This document shows, in pieces, positions 54,958 through 63,725 of a stretch of DNA of 64,000 bases; within the stretch, counting starts at the first letter, position 1, and the number at the start of each line of letters is the position of its first letter. Source of the DNA: Pseudolabrys sp963742345 (GTDB lineage: Bacteria; Pseudomonadota; Alphaproteobacteria; Rhizobiales; Xanthobacteraceae); assembly GCA_963742345.1 (NCBI GenBank), contig CAVULO010000009.1:1-64000 (forward strand). The letters run 5' to 3'. A model generated the notes under the pieces. It was not told where the DNA came from. It saw nothing but the letters and a program-made list of their open reading frames with translations, and searched no databases. A program made the translations under genes and the position numbers.

Positions 54958-56189
54958 GCCGGGAACGTTCCGGCCCTCGCCAGCCCGGTGGCGGCCGGCA
55001 ACAAGCCGGGCCGCGGCACCGTGATCGAGGCAAGGCCCAGCGGTTTCATCGTCGTTCTGAGGTAGGAGCGCAGCGAGCCTCGAAAGACGAAGGCCCCAGC
55101 AGTTCATCCACCGATCGCGGATTTACCCGAGATATGAACAAAGGTGCGGGTGGCCGACGGCCGCCACCCCAGGATGAGGGGGTGAAGGCCTTACATGCAA
55201 CCGGCAAAGTCCACACCGTCACCGTCACCTCCGACGAATCCGGTATGCGGGTCGATCGTTACTTCGAGGCTCGCTTTCCGGGCCTGTCGTTTAGCCATAT
55301 CCAGCGGATCATCCGCAAAGGCGAAGTAAGGGTGAACGGGAAGCGCACGCAGCCGAAGGTGCGCCTGGAAGCCGGGCAGGCGGTCCGCATTCCGCCGCTG
55401 AAAGTGGAGGCCCCGGCTCCGCACAATGACGCGCCGGCGGCGCAAAAGGACCGCGCCTTCCTCAAATCGATCATCCTTTACGAAGACGCCGACGTGCTGG
55501 TGCTCAACAAGCCGATGGGGCTGGCCGTACAGGGTGGTTCCGGAATGGTGCGTCATGTCGACGGCATGCTCGGCGCTTTGCGCTCACCTGACGGCCAGCG
55601 TCCGCGCCTTGTACACCGGCTCGACAAGGACACCGCAGGCTGTCTGCTGGTGGCAAAGACCCGATTTGCTGCTGCAGCATTGGCGAAAACATTTCGCTCG
55701 CGCTCAGCGCGCAAGACTTATTGGGCGCTCGTCGTCGGTGTGCCCAAGCCCGCGCAGGGCCGCATTTCCACTTATCTCGCCAAGCAGGAAATTGAAGAAG
55801 ATTCGTTCATGCGAATCGCGAAGCACGGCGAGAAAGATGCAGTGCATGCGGTGACCTATTACGCGGTGGTTGAGACGGCCGCGCAACAGCTGGCCTGGCT
55901 ATCGCTCAAGCCCGTGACCGGGCGCACCCATCAATTGCGCGCACACATGGCCCATGTCGGCCATCCGATCGTCGGCGATCCGAAATATTTCAATATAGAA
56001 AACTGGCATCTGCCCGGCGGCATGCAGGACAGACTGCATTTGCTCGCCCGCCGTATCGCGGTGCCGCATCCACGCGGCGGTGTGATCGACGTCTCGGCGC
56101 CGTTGCCGCCGCACATGGAACAGTCGTGGAATCTTCTTGGCTTTGACGCGAAACGTTACGACCCGATCGAGGAGGCTCCGGAGGAGTAG
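54954..56189 (+). CDS. RluA-family 23S rRNA pseudouridine synthase with repeat-derived N-terminus
   Basis: The catalytic part has an S4 domain (MRVDRYFEARFPGLSFSHIQ, residues about 97-160) and a pseudouridine synthase domain with the catalytic Asp in RLVHRLDKDTAGCLL and the terminal VTGRTHQLRAHMAHVGHPIV, as in RluC/RluD. Residues 1-90 are basic and low in complexity. Within them the bases 55050-55092 resemble the dispersed intergenic palindrome seen at 63615-63720, giving RSEVGAQRASKDEG. A start at ATG 55134 would remove most of this. ATG 54954 overlaps the rarA stop. Confidence 0.85.
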   Translation: MSRERSGPRQPGGGRQQAGPRHRDRGKAQRFHRRSEVGAQRASKDEGPSSSSTDRGFTRDMNKGAGGRRPPPQDEGVKALHATGKVHTVTVTSDESGMRVDRYFEARFPGLSFSHIQRIIRKGEVRVNGKRTQPKVRLEAGQAVRIPPLKVEAPAPHNDAPAAQKDRAFLKSIILYEDADVLVLNKPMGLAVQGGSGMVRHVDGMLGALRSPDGQRPRLVHRLDKDTAGCLLVAKTRFAAAALAKTFRSRSARKTYWALVVGVPKPAQGRISTYLAKQEIEEDSFMRIAKHGEKDAVHAVTYYAVVETAAQQLAWLSLKPVTGRTHQLRAHMAHVGHPIVGDPKYFNIENWHLPGGMQDRLHLLARRIAVPHPRGGVIDVSAPLPPHMEQSWNLLGFDAKRYDPIEEAPEE

Positions 56190-56221
56190 CCGCCGGGTTC
56201 GGGGGTTCCTATCTGATAGCA

Positions 56222-56632
56222 ATGACGCGCGGACCTTTATTAATCGTGTTGCTGGCGCTGACGGCCGCCCCGCCGGCAGTATCTGCGTATGCCGGGGAAT
56301 CATACGACATCATGGTTCCGGAACGGGGCTCCAGAGCGGACAGACCAGAGCCCTGGCTTGCGCCGAAATACAAATCACCGCGCGGGACCGTGAAACACGT
56401 GACCATCCCGAAATCGACAATTGTGTCGCCGCCTAATACCGCGGTCCCGCCGCCCATCGTCGTACCGCAGACGGGGCGGGTATTGCCGAATTTACCGACG
56501 GTTTCGGGTTCGGGACCGCGCGGCGCCGAGACCTTTCAGGATCGCGCTGCGCGCTGCGCCCATCAGGCGGGCGTCTATGGACAGGCTGCGGGGGACCGCA
56601 ACACCTATGTCGGCACCTGCATCAACCAGTAA
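56222..56632 (+). CDS. Small secreted protein of unknown function
   Basis: The 136-residue product has a signal peptide (LLIVLLALTAAPPAVSAYAG), a Pro/Val-rich middle (PPNTAVPPPIVVPQTGRVLP) and a C-terminal segment with two cysteines (RCAHQAGVYGQAAGDRNTYV, then GTCINQ) that could form a disulphide. Its length and composition are those of a conserved periplasmic protein type in this order. I do not recognise a function. It follows the pseudouridine synthase by 32 bp. Confidence 0.6.
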   Translation: MTRGPLLIVLLALTAAPPAVSAYAGESYDIMVPERGSRADRPEPWLAPKYKSPRGTVKHVTIPKSTIVSPPNTAVPPPIVVPQTGRVLPNLPTVSGSGPRGAETFQDRAARCAHQAGVYGQAAGDRNTYVGTCINQ

Positions 56633-56705
56633 CGGCCTTCATTTATCAACTATCGATAAGCGCTCCATTTAAAGGCGTTTCTTCAAGTTAAAGTGTGACT
56701 TTAAG

Positions 56706-57653
56706 TCATGCGCCGGCGGCGTCGAGCGCAGCGACATCATCGCGTGCGAGCTTGATCTGCGGGGCTTTGAGGATCTCGCCGAGCTGTTTGAGGCTCGTGG
56801 CGCTGACGATCGCCGCGGTGATAACCGGCTTTGCGATCAGCCAGGCGAGCGCAATCTGTGCCGGGACCGCGTTATGGCGTGCGGCCACTTTATCGAGCGC
56901 GCTCAAGATACGCAGCCCACGCGCATCGAGATAACGCTTAAGCCGTCCGCCGCGCCCGGGATGCTTGGCGCCTTCCTCTGGCGAGCGGTACTTGCCTGTG
57001 AGGAAGCCGGCGGCAAGCGAATAATAGTTGATGACGCCGAGTTTCTCCTGCCGGCAGATCGGTTCGAATTCGGTCTCGAATTCCTTGCGGTCGGAGAGGT
57101 TATAGAGTGGTTGTAGGCTCTCGTAGCGTGGCAGGCCGAGTTTCTTGCTGGTCGCAAGCGAGGCTCTTAGCCGCGCCGGGCTCATGTTCGAGGCGCCGAT
57201 TGCGCGCACTTTCCCGGCGGCAATCAGCTGTGCATAGGCCTGCATCGTCTCCTCCGGCGGCGTCACCTCGTCGTCAAAATGGGTCTGGTAAAGGTCGATG
57301 CAGTCGGTTTGCAGTCGCCGAAGCGACGCTTCGCATTCGCGCAGGATGTAATCCTTTTTCAGGCTGCGGCCCTCGCCCATGTCCTCGCCGACCTTGGTGG
57401 CGATCAGTACCTTGCCGCGTTTGCCGCTTTTTTTAAGCCAGTTGCCGATGATGGTTTCCGATTCACCGCCCGGATTGCCGGGCACCCAGCGTGCATAGCT
57501 GTCGGACGTATCGACAGCGTTGAAACCGGCATCGACAAACGCATCAAGGATGCCGACCGAAGTCTTTTCGTCGATGCTCCAGCCGAACACATTGCCGCCA
57601 AGCATGAGGGGGGCGAGGTGCAGTTTGGATTGGCCGAGGCGGCGGGTTTCCAT
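56706..57653 (-). CDS. Aldo/keto reductase
   Basis: The 315-residue TIM-barrel oxidoreductase begins METRRLGQSKLHLAPLMLGG. The catalytic tetrad is represented by the Asp of NAVDTSDSYA (Asp, Tyr), the Lys of VLIATKVGEDMG and the His of DLYQTHFDDE. NADPH-binding residues lie near AAIVSATSLKQL. It reduces aldehydes or ketones, substrate unknown. It converges on the small secreted protein gene. Two dispersed palindromes lie between it and the KorAB operon. Confidence 0.9.
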   Translation of the reverse strand: METRRLGQSKLHLAPLMLGGNVFGWSIDEKTSVGILDAFVDAGFNAVDTSDSYARWVPGNPGGESETIIGNWLKKSGKRGKVLIATKVGEDMGEGRSLKKDYILRECEASLRRLQTDCIDLYQTHFDDEVTPPEETMQAYAQLIAAGKVRAIGASNMSPARLRASLATSKKLGLPRYESLQPLYNLSDRKEFETEFEPICRQEKLGVINYYSLAAGFLTGKYRSPEEGAKHPGRGGRLKRYLDARGLRILSALDKVAARHNAVPAQIALAWLIAKPVITAAIVSATSLKQLGEILKAPQIKLARDDVAALDAAGA

Positions 57654-57678
57654 CTGATCGTGGCTTTCTTCCTTGTCG

Positions 57679-57699
57679 TGCCCGGGCTAGTGCCGGGCA
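57679..57699. repeat. REP-type palindrome, divergent copy
   Basis: TGCCCGG (57679-57685) and CCGGGCA (57693-57699) pair around GCTAGTG. The surrounding sequence is related to the 57725 copy. Confidence 0.6.
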
Positions 57700-57724
57700 T
57701 ACCGCCTGGGCCTACCCAAGCGAG

Positions 57725-57747
57725 ATGGCCGGGACAAGCCCGGCCAT
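57725..57747. repeat. REP-type palindrome ATGGCCGGG/CCCGGCCAT
   Basis: The perfect 9-bp arms enclose ACAAG. The arms match those at 36102-36126, so the two belong to one dispersed family. Confidence 0.8.
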
Positions 57748-57773
57748 GACACTGTCGTAGATTGGAATAGCGC

Positions 57774-58829
57774 TTACCGCAAACTGGCGTTGAATTTTTC
57801 GAGCGCCGACTGGCCCGGGCACAGCTCTTTTTCGCCGAGCGCGTTCAACGGGGAATCGACGGTATGCAGATGTGCGTGCAGATCCTCCGGCTCCTTCTCG
57901 ACATAGAGCAGGCCGGTGACAATCTGGCCCTTGGCGGCGTGGTGCTGGAGAAATCCCAAGGCTGCGGTGCGGTCGTGCAGCTCGTAATCGGCAGCGAGCT
58001 TGCGCAGCGCGAGCTTGGAGCCGTCATGCTGCTCCACCACCTCGACCGTGCCCGGCTCGTACTTGACCTCGATCGGCATGCGGCTCGAGATGAAATCGAG
58101 CCGGTTCACCGCTTCATTGTGCTCGCGCACGAAATCGAAGCTCTTGGTCGAGCCGGCGTGATTATTGAAGGCGACGCATGGCGAGATCACGTCGATGAAG
58201 GCGGCGCCTTTGTGCGCGATTGCTGCCTTGATGATCGGCACCAGCTGGTGCTTGTCGCCGGAGAAGGAGCGGGCAACAAAGCTTGCGCCGAGCTGCAGCG
58301 CCATCGCCACCAGATCGATTGAATTGTCGGTGTTGATAAAGCCCCGTTTTGACTTCGAACCGCGGTCGGCGGTGGCTGAGAACTGACCCTTGGTGAGGCC
58401 ATATACGCCGTTGTTTTCGACGATATAGACCATATTCACGCCGCGCCGCAGGCAATGCGCGAACTGCCCCAACCCGATCGAAGCGCTATCACCGTCGCCC
58501 GACACGCCGAGATAGATCAGATCTCTGTTGGCGAGATTGGCACCCGTCAGTACTGACGGCATACGGCCGTGCACCGAATTGAAGCCGTGCGAATTGCCGA
58601 GGAAATAGGTCGGTGTTTTCGAGGAGCATCCGATACCGGAGATCTTGGCGACGCGGTGCGGTTCGATAGACAACTCGAAGCAGGCCTGGATGATCGCAGC
58701 CGTGATCGAGTCGTGGCCGCAGCCAGCGCACAGCGTTGAGACCGTCCCTTCGTAGTCGCGGTGGGTGTAGCCGAGCGAATTCTTCGGCAGCTCGGGATGG
58801 TGAAATTTTGGTTTAGTGAGATAAGTCAT
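57774..58829 (-). CDS. korB: 2-oxoacid:ferredoxin oxidoreductase subunit beta
   Basis: The 351-residue thiamine-diphosphate subunit has LCAGCGHDSITAAI, the motif GVSGDGDSASIGLGQFAHCL and ENNGVYGLTKGQFSAT, which bind the cofactor and Mg2+. With the alpha subunit it oxidatively decarboxylates a 2-oxoacid (2-oxoglutarate, pyruvate or indolepyruvate) and reduces ferredoxin. The substrate is not decided by sequence. It is the last gene of a leftward three-gene operon, 76 bp after korA. Confidence 0.9.
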   Translation of the reverse strand: MTYLTKPKFHHPELPKNSLGYTHRDYEGTVSTLCAGCGHDSITAAIIQACFELSIEPHRVAKISGIGCSSKTPTYFLGNSHGFNSVHGRMPSVLTGANLANRDLIYLGVSGDGDSASIGLGQFAHCLRRGVNMVYIVENNGVYGLTKGQFSATADRGSKSKRGFINTDNSIDLVAMALQLGASFVARSFSGDKHQLVPIIKAAIAHKGAAFIDVISPCVAFNNHAGSTKSFDFVREHNEAVNRLDFISSRMPIEVKYEPGTVEVVEQHDGSKLALRKLAADYELHDRTAALGFLQHHAAKGQIVTGLLYVEKEPEDLHAHLHTVDSPLNALGEKELCPGQSALEKFNASLR

Positions 58830-58905
58830 TTGATTGGCCTCTGACCTTCGCGGTCGCTAAGACCTCGGGTCTGCAGCGCAGGGAAAGTGGCGAAACAAGT
58901 TGGGC

Positions 58906-60751
58906 TCACGACGTCACCTTCATCGATTTCACCGTCAGCTTGTCGAGATGATCCCCGATCGCTTTCGCTATAAAGCGGGCGGTGATTGGTGTGCCGTCAT
59001 AGTGCAGGATCGGTACCAAGCGAACCGGGTCGATGCCGCATTCATTGACGATGAGCGATCGCAACTGGGCGTCGCGATTTTGCTCGACTACGAATACAAA
59101 ATCATGATCGGCCACGAAGCTGTTGACGCTGGAATGGAATGGAAAAGCGCGGATACGCATGCGATCAAGCGCGTGGCCGCCTGCCTCGATCATGTGAATT
59201 GCCTCGTCCATGGCCGGTGATGTCGAGCCGTAATAGATCACGCCGTATTTGGTCGCCTTTCCGGCGGTGGCGTTAAGAGGCCGCGGCACAATGTCCTTGG
59301 CGGTGTCGAACTTGCGGATCAGCCGCTGCATGTTGTCGACGTAAGGTGCCCCTTCCTCGGTGTAGCGCGCGTAACGGTCGCGCGAGGTACCACGCGTAAA
59401 GAACGAGCCCTTCGTCGGATGTGTGCCGGGATAGGTACGATAGGGGATACCATCGCCATCGACGTCGAGATAGCGGCCAAATTCCTTGCCGGCTTCGAGT
59501 TCTGCGGCCGTCATCACCTTGCCGCGGTCGTATTTGCGGAGAGTCGTCCCAGGCCAGCGGTTTTGACAAATGATGGTTCATGCCGATGTCGAGATCGAGC
59601 ATGACAAAAATCGGTGTCTGCAGCCGGTCGGCAAGATCGAAAGCCTGCGCGCCGAATTCGAAGGCTTCCGTCGGACCTTCGGGAAACAGCAGTATGTGTT
59701 TGGTGTCGCCGTGCGAGGCATAGGCGCACGATATGATATCGCATTGCTGGGTGCGGGTCGGCATACCGGTCGAGGGGCCAGCGCGTTGCACGTCGAACAA
59801 AACCGCCGGAATTTCTGCGAAATAGGCGAGCCCGATAAACTCCTGCATTAACGAAATGCCGGGACCGGAGGTCGCCGTGAAGGCCCGCGCGCCGTTCCAA
59901 CCGGCGCCGATCACGATGCCAATCGAGGCAAGCTCGTCCTCGGCCTGAATGATTGCGTATTTCGCCTGTTTGGTATCCGGATCGATACGCAGCTTGGCGC
60001 AGTGGCGCGTAAATGCGTCCGCGAGCGAAGAGGAGGGCGTGATCGGGTACCATGCGCAGACGGTCGCGCCGCCATAGACGGCGCCGAGCGCGGCCGCCGA
60101 ATTGCCCTCAATAAAGATCCGGTCGCCAACTGCGTTGGCGCGCTTGAGCTTCATGCCGAGCGGGCATTGCAGGTTCAGGATTGCGTAGTCGCGGCCGATA
60201 TGGAGTGCCTTTATATTCGGCTCGATCAGCTTATCCTTGCCCTTGTACTGCTCGCCGATGAGCTGCTCGACCACCTTCATGTCAATGTCGAGCAGGGCCG
60301 TGAGTACGCCGATATAGATGATGTTCTTGAACAGCTGACGCTGGCGCGGATCGGTGTATTCGCGATTGCAGATCGCGGTCAGAGGCACCCCGATGACGGT
60401 GATATCATCGCGGAATTTTGAAGGCGGCAGCGGCTTTGTAAAATCGTAAAATAGATAACCGCCCGGTTCGATGCCGGCAATATCCCTGTCGAAGGTTTGG
60501 GGGTTCATTGCCACCATGAGGTCGGTGCCGCCGCGCGCGCCCAGGTGGCCGGCTTCGGAGACACGGACCTCATACCAGGTTGGCAGACCCTGGATGTTGG
60601 ATGGAAAAATATTGCGCGGTGCGACCGGTACGCCCATACGCATCACCGCGCGCGCAAACATTTCGTTCGCGCTCGCCGAGCCTGAGCCGTTGACATTGGC
60701 GAAACGAATAACGAAATCGTTTACGCGGCTGATCGGTGTGACGGTCGGCAT
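58906..60751 (-). CDS. korA: 2-oxoacid:ferredoxin oxidoreductase subunit alpha (gamma-alpha fusion), one-base frameshift
   Basis: ATG 60751 gives about 614 residues once corrected. The N-terminal gamma domain (NDFVIRFANVNGSGSASANE) precedes the alpha pyrimidine-binding domain (CAWYPITPSSSLADAFTRHC, ATSGPGISLMQEFIGLAYFA). After SKPLAWDDS the frame slips at 59538-59541 and resumes RKYDRGKVMTAAELEAGKEF to the stop. The length is one over a multiple of three. ATG 60751 lies inside the end of the upstream gene, a 31-base overlap that suggests coupling. Confidence 0.85.
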
Positions 60752-62523
60752 GAAGTCCCTGCGTAAGTCATATCGAGCAAGAATTTCTGCATGTCCCATG
60801 CGCCGGTCGGGCAGCGTTCGGCGCACAGGCCACAATGCAAACAGACATCTTCGTCCTTGACCATGACGCGGCCCGTTTTGAGCCCATCCTGGACGTACAG
60901 ATCTTGCGTGAGATTGTTTGAAGGCGCATTCAGCCGCTTGCGCAAGTCGGCTTCCTCGCCGTTCGCCGTGAAAGTGATGCAATCCATCGGGCAGATGTCG
61001 ACGCAGGCGTCGCACTCGATGCAAAGCTGCGCCGAGAATACGGTCTGTATGTCGCAATTCAGGCAGCGGCCGGCTTCGGCAAGGGCGAGCTTCTCGTCGA
61101 AGCCCAGTTCAACCTCGGCTTTGATGTCCTTCAGGGCCACCACCTTGTCGCGGTGCGGCACCTTGTAGCGTTTATCGAGTGCGATCTCGTTATCGTAGCT
61201 CCATTCGTGAATGCCCATTTTCTGGCTCATTACCTCTACCGCCGGCAGGGGGCGGTCGGCGATGTCTTCACCGTGGAGCACCTTGTCGATCGAGACGGCG
61301 GCCTCGTGGCCGTGCGCCACCGCCCAAATGATATTCTTCGGGCCAAACGCCGCGTCACCTCCGAAGAATATTTTCGGATGAGTCGAAGCCATGGTCTTGG
61401 TGTCGACTTTCGGCATGTTCCATTGATCAAACTCAATGCCGATGTCGCGCTCGATCCAGGGGAAGGCGTTCTCCTGGCCCACCGCCACCAATACGTCGTC
61501 GCACGGAAAATGCTGATCGGGCTCGCCGGCAGACACGAGCTTGCGACGCCCTTTGGCGTCGAATTCGGCCTTCACCTTTTCGAAGGTGATGCCGGTGAGC
61601 TTGCCGTTCTCGTGGGTGAACTCTTTGGGCACAAGATAATTGTGGATCGGGATGCCCTCGTGCATGGCGTCTTCCTTTTCCCAAGGCGACGCCTTCATTT
61701 CCTCGAAGCCGGAGCGCACGACCACGTCCACCTGTTCGCCGCCGAGGCGGCGCGCGGAACGGCAGCAATCCATCGCGGTATTGCCGCCGCCGAGCACGAT
61801 GACGCGCTTGCCGATTTTCGAGATATGTCCGAACGACACCGACGATAACCAGTCGATGCCGATATGGATATTCTTGGCGGCTTCCTTGCGGCCGGGGATG
61901 TCGAGGTCGCGTCCGCGGGGCGCGCCGGAGCCGACGAAGATCGCATCCCAGCCTTCCGTCAGCAGCGCCTTCAGGCTGTCGATGCGTTTGCCGGAGCGGA
62001 ATTCGACGCCGAGATCGAGGATGTAGCCGCATTCCTCGTCGATAACGGAATCCGGCAAACGGAATTTCGGGATCTGTGTGCGGATCATGCCGCCGGCTTT
62101 GGGGTCGCTGTCGAATACGACGCATTGATAGCCGAGCGGAGCGAGATCACGGGCCACGGTGAGGGAGGCCGGGCCGCCACCAACCAGCGCGATGCGCTTG
62201 CCATTTTTCTTCGTAGCCGGTTTCGGTAATCGGTCGCGAATGTCGTCCTTGTAATCGGCCGCAACTCTTTTCAGGCGGCAGATCGCCACCGGCTCCTTTT
62301 CCACGCGCACGCGCCGGCAGGCAGGTTCGCAAGGGCGGTCGCAGGTGCGTCCGAGAATTCCCGGAAACACATTCGAACGCCAGTTGATCATATAGGCGTC
62401 GGAATAACGGCCGTGCGCAATCAGTCGGATATATTCAGGAACGGGTGTATGCGCGGGGCAAGCCCACTGGCAGTCCACGACCTTGTGGAAATAGTCAGGC
62501 TCAGAAATGTCGGTAGTCTTCAT
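60721..62523 (-). CDS. GltD-like NADPH/FAD oxidoreductase with two [4Fe-4S] ferredoxin motifs
   Basis: ATG 62523 has GAGGAAG upstream and gives 600 residues. The N-terminal Fe-S domain (CQWACPAHTPVPEYIRL, CDRPCEPACRR) is followed by FAD (IALVGGGPASLTVARDL) and NAD(P) (VIVLGGGNTAMDCCRSARRL) Rossmann folds, as in glutamate synthase small subunits. A C-terminal 2x[4Fe-4S] domain has CIECDACVDICPMDC and CLHCGLCAERCP. It heads the operon with korA and korB and probably passes electrons between NADPH and the ferredoxin-type enzyme. Confidence 0.88.
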   Translation of the reverse strand: MKTTDISEPDYFHKVVDCQWACPAHTPVPEYIRLIAHGRYSDAYMINWRSNVFPGILGRTCDRPCEPACRRVRVEKEPVAICRLKRVAADYKDDIRDRLPKPATKKNGKRIALVGGGPASLTVARDLAPLGYQCVVFDSDPKAGGMIRTQIPKFRLPDSVIDEECGYILDLGVEFRSGKRIDSLKALLTEGWDAIFVGSGAPRGRDLDIPGRKEAAKNIHIGIDWLSSVSFGHISKIGKRVIVLGGGNTAMDCCRSARRLGGEQVDVVVRSGFEEMKASPWEKEDAMHEGIPIHNYLVPKEFTHENGKLTGITFEKVKAEFDAKGRRKLVSAGEPDQHFPCDDVLVAVGQENAFPWIERDIGIEFDQWNMPKVDTKTMASTHPKIFFGGDAAFGPKNIIWAVAHGHEAAVSIDKVLHGEDIADRPLPAVEVMSQKMGIHEWSYDNEIALDKRYKVPHRDKVVALKDIKAEVELGFDEKLALAEAGRCLNCDIQTVFSAQLCIECDACVDICPMDCITFTANGEEADLRKRLNAPSNNLTQDLYVQDGLKTGRVMVKDEDVCLHCGLCAERCPTGAWDMQKFLLDMTYAGTSCRPSHRSAA

Positions 62524-62834
62524 TGCTTCCTCGAAACGCGCCCCGGTACTCCGCACAACTAAATCGGCGTCGCGTCACAGCCCTTGGCGGCTCCGTATCC
62601 TCTGGTTCGGCCTTGTTTCCGGCACGAATCCGAGGGCGGATATTATTGAGAAGAGACCCGCAAGGCTACTTATCCTTCCGTCATGGCTGCGGTCTATCAA
62701 CCACAAGTCTTCGTGAGGTTTTTCGCTCCTTGAAAGAGGCGGTAGCATGGCATTTGGACCCCTAACATTGTCGTTTTGGATTAACATTTACGGGTCGAAG
62801 TTCCACATCATTTTGCGCTGCACAAACGGTCCCA
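62524..62834. other. Divergent intergenic region
   Basis: This 311-base stretch lies between the leftward korAB operon and the rightward ATP12-type gene and should hold both promoters. AT-rich tracts (GTCGTTTTGGATTAACATTT near 62770) are candidates. No palindromic operator or further gene is evident. Confidence 0.4.
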
Positions 62835-63624
62835 ATGCGTGAGATTTTTACCGAAATTTTCGAAAATCAGCCGCTCGATCCGACCGAAGCGGCGCGGCGG
62901 GCAGTGCGGCCACACCTGCGTCAACGGTTCTACAAACAGGCGCATACGGGTGATACCGCGTGACGCCAGTATTGCAATATTGCTCGACGGCAAACCTGTT
63001 TTGACACCAGCGCGGCGCGCGCTTGCGGCGCCCTCGCACGCGCTCGCTGGAGCCATTGCCGCGGAATGGGATGCGCAAGCCGACGTAATCGATCCTGCTC
63101 GTATGCCACTCACGCGCCTCGCCAATGCCGTGATCGATGCGGTCAGCGAAACGCCGCAACCGGTCGCGGACGAGATCGCAAAGTATCTTGGCACTGATTT
63201 GCTGTGCTACCGCGCCGATGCTCCTGCCAAACTGGTCGAGAAGCAATCGCAAGCCTGGGACCCGGTGCTCGCTTGGGCGCAAGAACAATTCGGCGCGCGC
63301 TTCGTTCTGGCGCAAGGTGTCGTGTACGTGCCGCAACCACACGAAGTGGTCGCTGCTGCGCGCGAGGCAATACCGACCGAGCCGTGGCGGCTTGGCGCGA
63401 TGTCATCGATCACGACTTTGACCGGCTCCGGGTTGCTGGCGCTTGCGATCGCGCATGGTGCGCTTGACGCGGATGCAGCGTGGGCGGCCGCGCATGTAGA
63501 CGAGGATTGGCAGATGTCGCAATGGGGCCGCGACGAGCTCGCTCTAAAGCGGCGCGCCTATCGCCGGTCCGAATTCGATGCGGCCGCGATGGTTTTACGG
63601 ATACTCCAAGCGCCGTCATCCTGA
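62835..63624 (+). CDS. ATP12-family F1-ATPase assembly chaperone, one-base frameshift
   Basis: ATG 62835 opens MREIFTEIFENQPLDPTEAA and runs to HTGDTA, where TGA (62961-62963) would end it. Dropping one base at about 62961 restores DASIAILLDGKPVLTPARRA and the rest of the protein, with TEPWRLGAMSSITTLTGSGL and DEDWQMSQWGRDELALKRR, for 262 residues in all. ATP12 proteins hold the ATPase alpha subunit during F1 assembly. Its C-terminus enters a dispersed inverted repeat. Confidence 0.8.
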
Positions 63625-63720
63625 GGCGCGAGCGAGGCCAGCCTGAAAAGATGGCGGGAAAGATATCCGGATCATCACCCTTCGAGGCTCGGCGCGTATC
63701 GCGCCGAGCCTCAGAATGAC
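63615..63720. repeat. Inverted-repeat element between the ATP12-type gene and dps
   Basis: Outer arms GTCATCCTGAGGC (63615-63627) and GCCTCAGAATGAC (63708-63720) match with one wobble. Inside, GAGGCTCGGCGCG (63684-63696) and CGCGCCGAGCCTC (63700-63712) form a perfect 13-bp hairpin with loop TAT. The element supplies the final bases of the ATP12-type gene. It resembles dispersed palindromic elements of Hyphomicrobiales and may double as a bidirectional terminator. Confidence 0.7.
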
Positions 63721-63725
63721 GATAC

